DNA of 64,000 nucleotides from Chthoniobacter flavus Ellin428 (GTDB lineage Bacteria; Verrucomicrobiota; Verrucomicrobiia; Chthoniobacterales; Chthoniobacteraceae). The position numbers and the translations under genes were made by a program. Location: assembly GCF_000173075.1 (NCBI RefSeq), contig NZ_ABVL01000004.1, forward strand, positions 62,001-126,000, given 5' to 3'. The notes beneath the pieces are model-generated. The model ran no database searches. It was not told the DNA's origin and worked only from the letters and a program-made list of their open reading frames with translations. Below, in pieces: positions 56,134 through 64,000 of this stretch (its first letter is position 1; each line of letters begins with the position of its first letter).

Positions 56134-56502
56134 ATGACCGCAGCAGGCGAAATTAAAATCAAGATCGGCAACGAAAAGCTGGTGAAAGTGACCGAGAAGG
56201 CGAGTGCCAAGCTCACCTCGCTCCTCACGCGCCAGGGGCGTCCGCAGGGAGCGTTGCGCGTGGCCGTCATCGGCGGCGGTTGTTCCGGCCTGCAATACAA
56301 GATGGATCTCGTGGATGGCCCGGCCAATCGCGACATTATGGTGGAGAGCGCCGGAGTGAAAGTAGTCATCGATCCCAAGAGCGCTCTTTTCGTCAGCGGC
56401 TCGCTGCTGGATTTCAGTGACGATTTGCAGAAAGGCGGTTTCAAGGTGACGAACCCGAACGCCGTGGCGCACTGCTCCTGCGGCGAAAGTTTTTCCGCGT
56501 AA
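56134..56502 (+). CDS. HesB/IscA/ErpA-type iron-sulfur cluster carrier
   Basis: 122 residues. The three conserved Cys are at GGGCSGLQYKM and AHCSCGESF, and GFKVTNPNAVAHC is typical. It carries or inserts 2Fe-2S or 4Fe-4S clusters. It is divergent from the methyltransferase gene with 51 bases between. No suf or isc genes are in the window. Confidence 0.95.
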   Translation: MTAAGEIKIKIGNEKLVKVTEKASAKLTSLLTRQGRPQGALRVAVIGGGCSGLQYKMDLVDGPANRDIMVESAGVKVVIDPKSALFVSGSLLDFSDDLQKGGFKVTNPNAVAHCSCGESFSA

Positions 56503-56532
56503 GAGTCTGAACGGGTGAAAAGATCGTTGCAG

Positions 56533-56605
56533 CCCGCGAATCAAGCGGATGACACGAATTGGGATTCATTTATTCGCGTCATTGGCGTGATTTGCGGGTA
56601 TTTTT
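56533..56605 (+). terminator. Word-repeat hairpin with T tract, probable terminator of the Fe-S carrier gene
   Basis: CCCGCGAATCAAGCGGATGA plus CACGAAT (56533-56559) pairs with ATTCGCGTCATTGGCGTGAT plus TTGCGGG (56572-56598), followed by TATTTTTTT. It is 30 bases past the stop. The arms are related to those at 34585-34651. This is the best case in which a word-repeat hairpin looks like an intrinsic terminator. Confidence 0.75.
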
Positions 56606-56666
56606 TTGTGGTCTCTAAGGTGTTCTCCTGAGGCAGTCGCGCACGGCGCTTGCTGACGGGAAGAGG

Positions 56667-57230
56667 ATGCCTCGTCTTAAGAAGAAGAAACAACGCTCGC
56701 TTCCTGTCGCCGTGTCCCGCGGGGGCACAGACACGATGGAGTTGATTGCCGCGGATGATTGGAGGTCCTCGCAGACGCCGGAGTCGATCCTGCCCGTGCC
56801 GCCGGAGACGTTGAGCCACGAGGAGGTGACATTGCGCTTTGGCCGCATCGTTTTCGGCGACCCGGCGCGCGGCTTGGTCCCGTATTTCCATTATCGCATC
56901 CTCATCCCGGTGGGCATGGATGCCGGGCATATCAATTTCCGTATCGGCGATACCGCGCACGTGCGGAATTGCGTCGGCCACATTGGATTTGAGATCGCGG
57001 AATGGTTTCGCGGAAATCACTTCGCGTTGAAAGCGTGCCAGGCGCTGGCCCCGTTCGTTCGCTCGGTGTATAACGCCGTGATCATCACCTGCGATCCGGA
57101 CAACTATGCGTCGCGACGCACGATCGAAGATCTCGGCGCGTTGTTCACGGATGAAATCGACGTGCCGCCGAACGATCCGCAGTATGCCAACGGCTCCCGC
57201 CGGAAGCGGCGGTACACGTGGATTCCGTAG
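56667..57230 (+). CDS. GNAT family N-acetyltransferase
   Basis: 187 residues. It matches the RimJ/RimL-like GNAT layout: VPYFHYRILIPVGMDAGHIN, FRIGDTAHVRNCVGHIGFEI, then EWFRGNHFALKACQALAPFV binds acetyl-CoA, and CDPDNYASRRTIEDLGALF follows. GAAGAGG lies right ahead of the ATG, a good ribosome site. Substrate unknown. Confidence 0.88.
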   Translation: MPRLKKKKQRSLPVAVSRGGTDTMELIAADDWRSSQTPESILPVPPETLSHEEVTLRFGRIVFGDPARGLVPYFHYRILIPVGMDAGHINFRIGDTAHVRNCVGHIGFEIAEWFRGNHFALKACQALAPFVRSVYNAVIITCDPDNYASRRTIEDLGALFTDEIDVPPNDPQYANGSRRKRRYTWIP

Positions 57231-57358
57231 AGAAGGCGGAAGGATGAAGGATGAAGTAAAGTGCGCTGCGCGGTTTTCCAGGAAGCAAAGAGCCTTCCTC
57301 TAAAAAGCCGCGTAGCGCACTTCTCTTCATCCTTCCGCCTTCATCCTTCATCCTTCTC
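57231..57358. repeat. Intergenic hairpin of GAAGGAT heptamers with GTGCGCTGCGCGG core
   Basis: The left arm AGAAGGCGGAAGGATGAAGG plus ATGAAGTAAAGTGCGCTGCGCGG starts at the GNAT stop. The right arm AGCCGCGTAGCGCACTTCTC plus TTCATCCTTCCGCCTTCATC and CTTCATCCTTCT (57306-57358) is its inverse with one additional heptamer copy. Arm copy numbers therefore differ. Confidence 0.85.
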
Positions 57359-57424
57359 TCCGTCCCCTCCGAACTCGACACCACCGCGGAAATTTCCGAT
57401 GACGTTGCGCCGACTCCCCGGCAC

Positions 57425-58564
57425 ATGACCTCCCGTCTTTCCCTCCGCGACTTTTCCCTCGCTCTCGCCCTGCTGGCCATCTGCGCTTTCTTCGCGGTGC
57501 GCGTGCCTGGATGGAGCTTTCTCAGCGCGCGCAATCTGTCGCTGCTCATGATCGACTTTTCGATCACGGCCACCCTGGCCATTGGGATGTTGCTGGTCAT
57601 CCTGCCCGGGCACATCGACCTCAGTGCGGGGAGTGGGCTCGGGCTCATCGGCGGCATCGCAGCGGTGCTCATCACCAATCAGCATTGGTCCGCACCGCTG
57701 GCCATGCTGATGGGATTGGGGGTCGCGCTGGTGCTGTGGTGGGCGATGGGCAATCTCATCGTCCGACAACGCATCCCGGCTTTCATCATCACCCTCGGTG
57801 GCCTGCTGGTGTTCAAAGGGCTGTTCTGGCTGGTCATTCACAACCACACCATCCCGATCGTCCCGGGCGGGCAGCAGAACCTCTACTCGCTGCTTACCAC
57901 GTATTATCTCCCGCCGGCCGTGGGGTACGTGATCGCGGCTCTGGTGATCGCCGGACTCATCTTGGCCCGGCTGAAATCGCGCGCGGCGCGCAAGAGTTAC
58001 GGCTTCGAGATCGACGATGGCGAGACGACCTTCCTCAAGCTCTTCCTCGCCGCGCAGGTCATCGTGCTCTTCGTGCTCGTCACCAATCAATTCCGCGGCG
58101 TACCGCTGCCAGCGCTGATCCTCGGCGCCGTGGCCCTGGCCGTGTGGGTGCTCACGCAACACACGCCGTGGGGTCGCTATCTTTACGCCATCGGCGGCAA
58201 CGAAGAAGCCGCGATTATCTCCGGCATTCCCGTCGAGCGCGTCACCATCGGCGCCTTCACCCTCATGGGCGCAATCGTGGCCCTTACCGGCTACATGCAA
58301 ACGGCCTACGGCGGCAGCTCGACGACCACGGTCGGCGACTTGATGGAACTCGATGCCGTCGCTGCGTGTGTGATCGGGGGCGTCAGCTTGAAAGGTGGCC
58401 GCGGCAGCGTTCTCGGCGTACTCTGCGGCGCGCTGATCATGGCCTGCCTGCTCAACGGCATGTCCTTACTCGCCGTCGAACCGGAAAAGAAATACATCGC
58501 CCGCGGCGCGGTGCTCATCCTCGCAGTGTGGATGGATGTCCGCCTCAGCCGTCGCGGGGTGTAA
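57425..58564 (+). CDS. Sugar ABC transporter permease (XylH/RbsC family), lone
   Basis: 379 residues, about ten membrane helices. GMLLVILPGHIDLSAGSGLG is the BPD_transp_2 signature, FIITLGGLLVFKGLFWLVI and GRYLYAIGGNEEAAIISGIP the other conserved regions; ALDAVAACVIGGVSLKGGRG-like closing segment is present. It takes up a pentose or related sugar together with an ATPase and a binding protein, none of which is adjacent. Xylose-type by length (about 380). Start chosen at ATG 57425. Confidence 0.92.
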   Translation: MTSRLSLRDFSLALALLAICAFFAVRVPGWSFLSARNLSLLMIDFSITATLAIGMLLVILPGHIDLSAGSGLGLIGGIAAVLITNQHWSAPLAMLMGLGVALVLWWAMGNLIVRQRIPAFIITLGGLLVFKGLFWLVIHNHTIPIVPGGQQNLYSLLTTYYLPPAVGYVIAALVIAGLILARLKSRAARKSYGFEIDDGETTFLKLFLAAQVIVLFVLVTNQFRGVPLPALILGAVALAVWVLTQHTPWGRYLYAIGGNEEAAIISGIPVERVTIGAFTLMGAIVALTGYMQTAYGGSSTTTVGDLMELDAVAACVIGGVSLKGGRGSVLGVLCGALIMACLLNGMSLLAVEPEKKYIARGAVLILAVWMDVRLSRRGV

Positions 58565-58678
58565 GCGCCCTCGGCGTCGGTTACCAGTGATCCGTCGGAC
58601 GAATGGCGCGGGGGCTGCTAGTCTGCGTTGGGGATGGCTCCCCAATCCTTTTCGTCCGACCCGGCTACACCGCCGATG

Positions 58679-59614
58679 CCTCATGTGTGCGCCGAGTGCC
58701 ATCAGGTTTTTCCAGAGCACATGATGAAGCACACCGGCACGAGCTGGCTTTGCCTGCCCTGCAACGCCGGGGCTGCGGAAGCGAAAGCCAGCGGACGCCC
58801 GGGCGGTAGCCGGGGTAGTGGGGTGAGCAGCATCAGTCTGGATCGCATTCCGCTATGGGGTTACGCGATCATCGGCCTGCTGCTCGGTCTCGCTTATGTC
58901 TACACCCCTGGAGGCTCGAAGAATGGGGGCGGTGGAATGCCTCAATTGTCCGCGGACGTTGCCGAAACTTGGAGCAAAGCCCCGGTGGCGCAATGGCCGC
59001 AATTCACTCTCGCCAATGAACTGGAACTGAAGGGCGTCCCGAAAGCATCGGACGGCTATGGCTTCCTTCTCCAGGCGGACAGTGGGCGGATTCTCGGAGT
59101 GACCTACGCGCGGATCGAGCCCGGCCTGACCAATGCGGATTTGAATCAGCGCTTTGTCTCGGGACGCATGGTGGCCACGGGGGCGCCCGATCATGCCCTT
59201 GCCTTCCGCGGTTTTTATGGACCACCGGCGGCGAAGAGCGACAGCAACATCTGGCTTTTGCGCCCCGCGGACGACAAAGCGCCCGTCCCCGTCACGCCGC
59301 TCAAGATTCGCCACATGGCCTCGCTCGGCGGCATGCGTTTGTTCATCATCGCGCGGGTCAGCGGGGATGCTTCTGGGAAAGAGAGTCGGATTCCGTGCAG
59401 CGCCCAGGAAATAGGCGGCATGGGAGAGTTGATGGGAATCACCTGCGATACTCCCACGGTCGCGCGCGGACTGCCCGGCGCACCCGTCGTGGACAAGAGC
59501 GGCCATCTGGCGGGGATCGTCACCGGAGTAGGCGACGACGAGATGACCGAAAACGGCGCAGTGACTTCGCTCAAGACCCTCGGCGCAGCCGGCCTGCAGC
59601 GGCTGATCAATTAG
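58679..59614 (+). CDS. Zinc-ribbon membrane protein with degenerate trypsin-like C-terminus
   Basis: 311 residues from the ATG at 58679; an ATG at 58634 would add 15. Two Cys pairs (HVCAEC and WLCLPC) form a zinc ribbon, a helix (IPLWGYAIIGLLLGLAYVYT) anchors it, and the outer domain (about 90-310) ends GLPGAPVVDKSGHLAGIVTG. This resembles the Ser region of trypsin-like proteases (GNSGGPVV...G.VIGI), but the nucleophile position is Ala. If the family assignment is right, it is a catalytically dead scaffold. Otherwise its role is unknown. Confidence 0.7.
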   Translation, partial: PHVCAECHQVFPEHMMKHTGTSWLCLPCNAGAAEAKASGRPGGSRGSGVSSISLDRIPLWGYAIIGLLLGLAYVYTPGGSKNGGGGMPQLSADVAETWSKAPVAQWPQFTLANELELKGVPKASDGYGFLLQADSGRILGVTYARIEPGLTNADLNQRFVSGRMVATGAPDHALAFRGFYGPPAAKSDSNIWLLRPADDKAPVPVTPLKIRHMASLGGMRLFIIARVSGDASGKESRIPCSAQEIGGMGELMGITCDTPTVARGLPGAPVVDKSGHLAGIVTGVGDDEMTENGAVTSLKTLGAAGLQRLIN

Positions 59615-59623
59615 CGGGACGCC

Positions 59624-61006
59624 TTACAGCAGCGTTCCGTGCAGGATGACGCGGGCGACGTTGAAGTAAATCAACAAGCCGGTGACGTCGACGAGCGTCG
59701 CGACAAATGGCGCGCTGGAGACGGCGGGGTCGAGCCCGCAGCGGCGGAGGACAAACGGCAACATGGCTCCCGCCACCGACCCCCACATGACCACGCCAAC
59801 GAGAGCGGCGCCGACTGTCGCCGCAATGTACCAATGGTACTGGCCGTAGTCGAAAATGTGCAGGAACTGCCACAGCGAAATACGGAAGAAACCGATGATG
59901 CCGAGAATCACCCCGAGGGAAAGCCCCGCGAAGATCTCCTTCTTCATGATGCGGAACCAATCCCGCAAACGCACCTCGCCCACGCCCATGGCGCGGATGA
60001 TGAGGGTCGTCGCCTGGGAGCCGGAATTGCCGCCGCTCGACATGATGAGCGGCAGGAACATGGCCAACACGACCGCTTTTGAAATCTCATCGTTGTAGCT
60101 TTGCATCGCCGTCGCGGTGAGCATTTCGCTGAGGAAGAGAATGATCAGCCACGTGGCCCGCTTCTTCACCATCCGATGCATGGCGATGGTGGTGTAGGGC
60201 TCATCGAGGGCCTCCATACCGCCCATCTTCTGCATCTCTTCGGTGGTGACTTCTTCCTGGATGTCGAGGACGTCGTCAACGGTGACGATGCCGAGCAGTT
60301 TGTCCTCGGAATCGGTCACCGGCAGGATGGTGCGATCGTATTTTTTGAAAAGGTCGTAGGCGTTGCTTGCTTCGTCGGTCGCCTTGAGCGCGACAAACTG
60401 GTGATCGCGAAACTCGGAAACGCGGGTGGTCACGGGCCGGATGAGGAATTCGCGGATGCGCACGTCGTCGATCAGCCGCCCCCGCTCGTCCGTGACGTAG
60501 ATCACATTCAGCGTCTCGGAATCGCGGCCAAATTCGCGAACGTGGTCGAGCACCTGGGCGATCGTCCAATCCTCGCGCACGGTCACGAACTCCGGGGTCA
60601 TATGACGGCCCACGGTGCCGTCGGGATAGTTGAGCAGGGATTGCGCGACCGCTTTTTCCTCGGGAGACAGGAGCTGGAGCATCTGCGCCACCGCCGAACC
60701 GGGGAGCTCCTCGAGGAGCGCCGTGCGGTCATCGGCTGACATGTCGTTGAGGATGCGGGCCGCATCGCTATGCCCCATGGCCTTGAGGATCGTCTTTTGG
60801 GCCTCGGGCTGGAGGTATTCGAAAACGTCCGTGGATTTGACGTGGGGCAGCAGACGGAAAACGACGGCTTGTTCGTCTTCGGGGAGCTCGGTCAGGCATT
60901 CGGCGATGTCCGGCGGGGTCCATTCGGCAAACGCTTCCCGCAGCGCGGTAAAATTGCGCTCCTCGATGAGTTCTTTGATTTCGGGGCCGATCAGGTTGCC
61001 GAGCAT
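59624..61006 (-). CDS. mgtE: Magnesium transporter MgtE
   Basis: 460 residues from the ATG at 61006. The N-terminal superhelical domain (about 20-130), a CBS pair (about 135-260, IRPVTTRVSE, KLLGIVTVDDVLD) and five membrane helices with the MSSGGNSGSQATTL selectivity loop are all present. It is a magnesium channel of the inner membrane gated by cytoplasmic magnesium. An ORF extension upstream to 61105 has no conserved residues. It is divergent from dnaX, about 110 bases between starts. Confidence 0.96.
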   Translation of the reverse strand: MLGNLIGPEIKELIEERNFTALREAFAEWTPPDIAECLTELPEDEQAVVFRLLPHVKSTDVFEYLQPEAQKTILKAMGHSDAARILNDMSADDRTALLEELPGSAVAQMLQLLSPEEKAVAQSLLNYPDGTVGRHMTPEFVTVREDWTIAQVLDHVREFGRDSETLNVIYVTDERGRLIDDVRIREFLIRPVTTRVSEFRDHQFVALKATDEASNAYDLFKKYDRTILPVTDSEDKLLGIVTVDDVLDIQEEVTTEEMQKMGGMEALDEPYTTIAMHRMVKKRATWLIILFLSEMLTATAMQSYNDEISKAVVLAMFLPLIMSSGGNSGSQATTLIIRAMGVGEVRLRDWFRIMKKEIFAGLSLGVILGIIGFFRISLWQFLHIFDYGQYHWYIAATVGAALVGVVMWGSVAGAMLPFVLRRCGLDPAVSSAPFVATLVDVTGLLIYFNVARVILHGTLL

Positions 61007-61119
61007 AAGAGGGTGTTCAGGCAGGGAAACACCGGGAAACACCGTTTGCCAACCGCCGAGTGTGAAAATTTTGCGGCTGCCGCTTTTCAATCCGCGCCGA
61101 CCCATTTAGCCTCCCCCAT

Positions 61120-62963
<1,844 letters not shown>

Positions 62964-62978
62964 ACCGAACACCATATT

Positions 62979-63293
62979 ATGAACCTCAAGAAAATGATGC
63001 AGCAGGCCGCCAAGATGCAGGAGCAATTGGCACAGACCCAATCCGAACTCGCTGACAAGACTGTGACCGCCACCGCCGGCGGCGGCAAGGTGACCGTGAC
63101 GGCCAACGGTGCGGGCGAAGTGCTTTCGATCAAGATCGACAAGACGGTGGTTGATCCCGAGGACGTGGAATCGCTCGAGGATCTGATCCTCAGTGGCGTG
63201 CAAAAGGCGATCGAAGAAGGCAAGGCGCTTCAGCAGTCCGAGATGAGCAAACTCACTGCCGGCATGGGATTGCCGCCGGGGATGGGTTTCTAA
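62979..63293 (+). CDS. ybaB: YbaB/EbfC family nucleoid-associated protein
   Basis: 104 residues. NLKKMMQQAAKMQEQLAQTQ is the helical dimerisation start, VTVTANGAGEVLSIKIDKTV the central strands. It binds DNA and may help in recombination or damage repair. It follows dnaX by 15 bases, the common bacterial pair. recR, the usual third gene, does not follow. Confidence 0.95.
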   Translation: MNLKKMMQQAAKMQEQLAQTQSELADKTVTATAGGGKVTVTANGAGEVLSIKIDKTVVDPEDVESLEDLILSGVQKAIEEGKALQQSEMSKLTAGMGLPPGMGF

Positions 63294-63320
63294 AAAGCCC
63301 GGATTCACTCCGATATTGAT

Positions 63321-63351
63321 CCGCAAGCTGCTGGTTTTGAGCAGCTTGTGG
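63321..63351 (+). terminator. Hairpin downstream of ybaB
   Basis: CCGCAAGCTGCT (63321-63332) and AGCAGCTTGTGG (63340-63351) pair over 12 positions with one G-T and a 7-base loop, 28 bases past the ybaB stop, followed by ATTTATT. It probably ends the dnaX-ybaB transcript. Confidence 0.7.
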
Positions 63352-63426
63352 ATTTATTCCAGCTTTGAAAACGACCTGTTGGGAAAGCGGTTGACGCTGG
63401 CTTGCTATTGAGACTTAATCTCATCA

Positions 63427-64000
63427 ATGCTCTGGCCCGACAACCTTTCGCCTTCGTCTGCGGATTCCACGCCAGTGGAACAGGCTGCGTGGAAAGGGGT
63501 GAATGGTGTTTGGCGGCCTCTGGACGGCAGCTTTTTCGACGGCGGCGTGAGCATCGAATGGCATGACTTCCGGGTGGATTCCGACATGGATTGGTCGCGC
63601 AGTTTTCATCCGGGTTGCCTGGAGATTTGCCTCAATTTTTCCGGCGCCGGCACTTTGCAGGACGGTCCCGTCGAACGGCAACTCGAGTCCAGCCAGGTGG
63701 CCATCTACACCACGCATTCCGGCCGCCCCAAGGCGAAACGTCCTGCCGGTTCGTGGCACCGTTTTCTTACCTTGGAAATGGGCCGCGAATTCCTGCGCAC
63801 CCATTTCGAAGCCAGTCGCGACCGGTTGAAGGAGCCGGTTGTCCGCTTCATGGACAGCATCGGTGCGCCGCCTCCCTGGCTGGAGATCATCCCGTTGCCG
63901 CCTTCCTTGCTCGGCGCGCGGATGGAACTGCTCCAACCGCCCGTGCCTGAGGCCGCGCGCTCCATGTGGTATCGCGCCAAGGTTCTCGAAATCCTCGCCC
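63427..64000 (+). CDS. AraC-family regulator, N-terminal part (runs off the right edge)
   Basis: 191 codons are visible from the ATG at 63427. SIEWHDFRVDSDMDWSRSFH and PGCLEICLNFSGAGTLQDGP match the N-terminal cupin-like sensing domain of AraC regulators with siderophore or lipid-type effectors, and LTLEMGREFLRTHFEA continues it. The DNA-binding part with two HTH motifs should start within about 30 residues after the edge. Effector unknown. Confidence 0.7.
   Translation, partial: MLWPDNLSPSSADSTPVEQAAWKGVNGVWRPLDGSFFDGGVSIEWHDFRVDSDMDWSRSFHPGCLEICLNFSGAGTLQDGPVERQLESSQVAIYTTHSGRPKAKRPAGSWHRFLTLEMGREFLRTHFEASRDRLKEPVVRFMDSIGAPPPWLEIIPLPPSLLGARMELLQPPVPEAARSMWYRAKVLEILA

Overview
The window is a 64 kb piece of a high-GC chromosome, probably from a Verrucomicrobiota bacterium (Spartobacteria/Chthoniobacterales-like). 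This is inferred from two DUF5069 paralogues, a PEP-CTERM protein next to a LuxR-type two-component system, a FHA-kinase-TPR-LRR protein, a PQQ-propeller with EF-hands, and intergenic regions full of short tandem-word repeats. No tRNA, rRNA operon, CRISPR array or prophage was seen. The one confident RNA gene is a small-type signal recognition particle RNA (7641-7741). The one mobile element is an IS110-family transposase (27023-27967).

Layout. 1-7.6 kb: PAS/GAF sensor running off the left edge, flavin-dependent monooxygenase, PfkB kinase, zinc-ribbon membrane protein, family 9 glycosyltransferase, and a coiled-coil/lipoprotein pair ending in a strong terminator. 7.6-13.4 kb: SRP RNA, CHASE2 protein, beta-CASP metallo-beta-lactamase, then hom-thrC overlapping by 4 bp. 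13.7-25.2 kb: a hypothetical protein, MocR regulator divergent from a DUF2917 gene around a perfect palindrome, S1/P1 nuclease, alpha/beta hydrolase, TPR protein, aspartate kinase, aldehyde dehydrogenase and a PotA-like ATPase. 25.3-28.4 kb: VOC protein, thioesterase and RpiB in one continuous frame, then IS110 inside nested REP-like repeats. 28.4-44.2 kb: a long minus-strand block of aldo/keto reductases, short-chain dehydrogenases, a nitroreductase, zinc alcohol dehydrogenase, old yellow enzyme, thioredoxin, MFS transporter, DNA glycosylase and HtrA-like protease. It is headed by a TetR repressor whose operator occurs twice, once exactly between a -35 and a -10 box. This looks like a redox/electrophile detoxification region. 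44.3-51.1 kb: two-component system, PEP-CTERM protein, FHA kinase and bifunctional nuclease. 51.2-64 kb: arginine decarboxylase, small proteins, a solitary D12 adenine methyltransferase, an A-type Fe-S carrier, a lone sugar permease, MgtE, dnaX-ybaB and a partial AraC-type regulator.

How genes work together. hom, thrC and lysC form the aspartate-to-threonine route, with lysC 8 kb away from the other two. speA, the aldehyde dehydrogenase and the PotA-like ATPase could belong to polyamine metabolism, but no permease or binding protein is present. dnaX and ybaB are adjacent as usual, but recR does not follow.

Three things stand out. (1) At least fifteen intergenic hairpins are built from short tandem words, each hairpin with its own word; they abut start or stop codons and in one case supply a stop codon. 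(2) dnaX carries an A9 run at which one slipped base gives an immediate TGA, as in tau/gamma production by slippage. (3) About a dozen genes contain single extra bases, often several within 100 bp, which break otherwise well-conserved proteins. These are most simply sequence errors, and the affected genes are annotated here at their reconstructed full extent.
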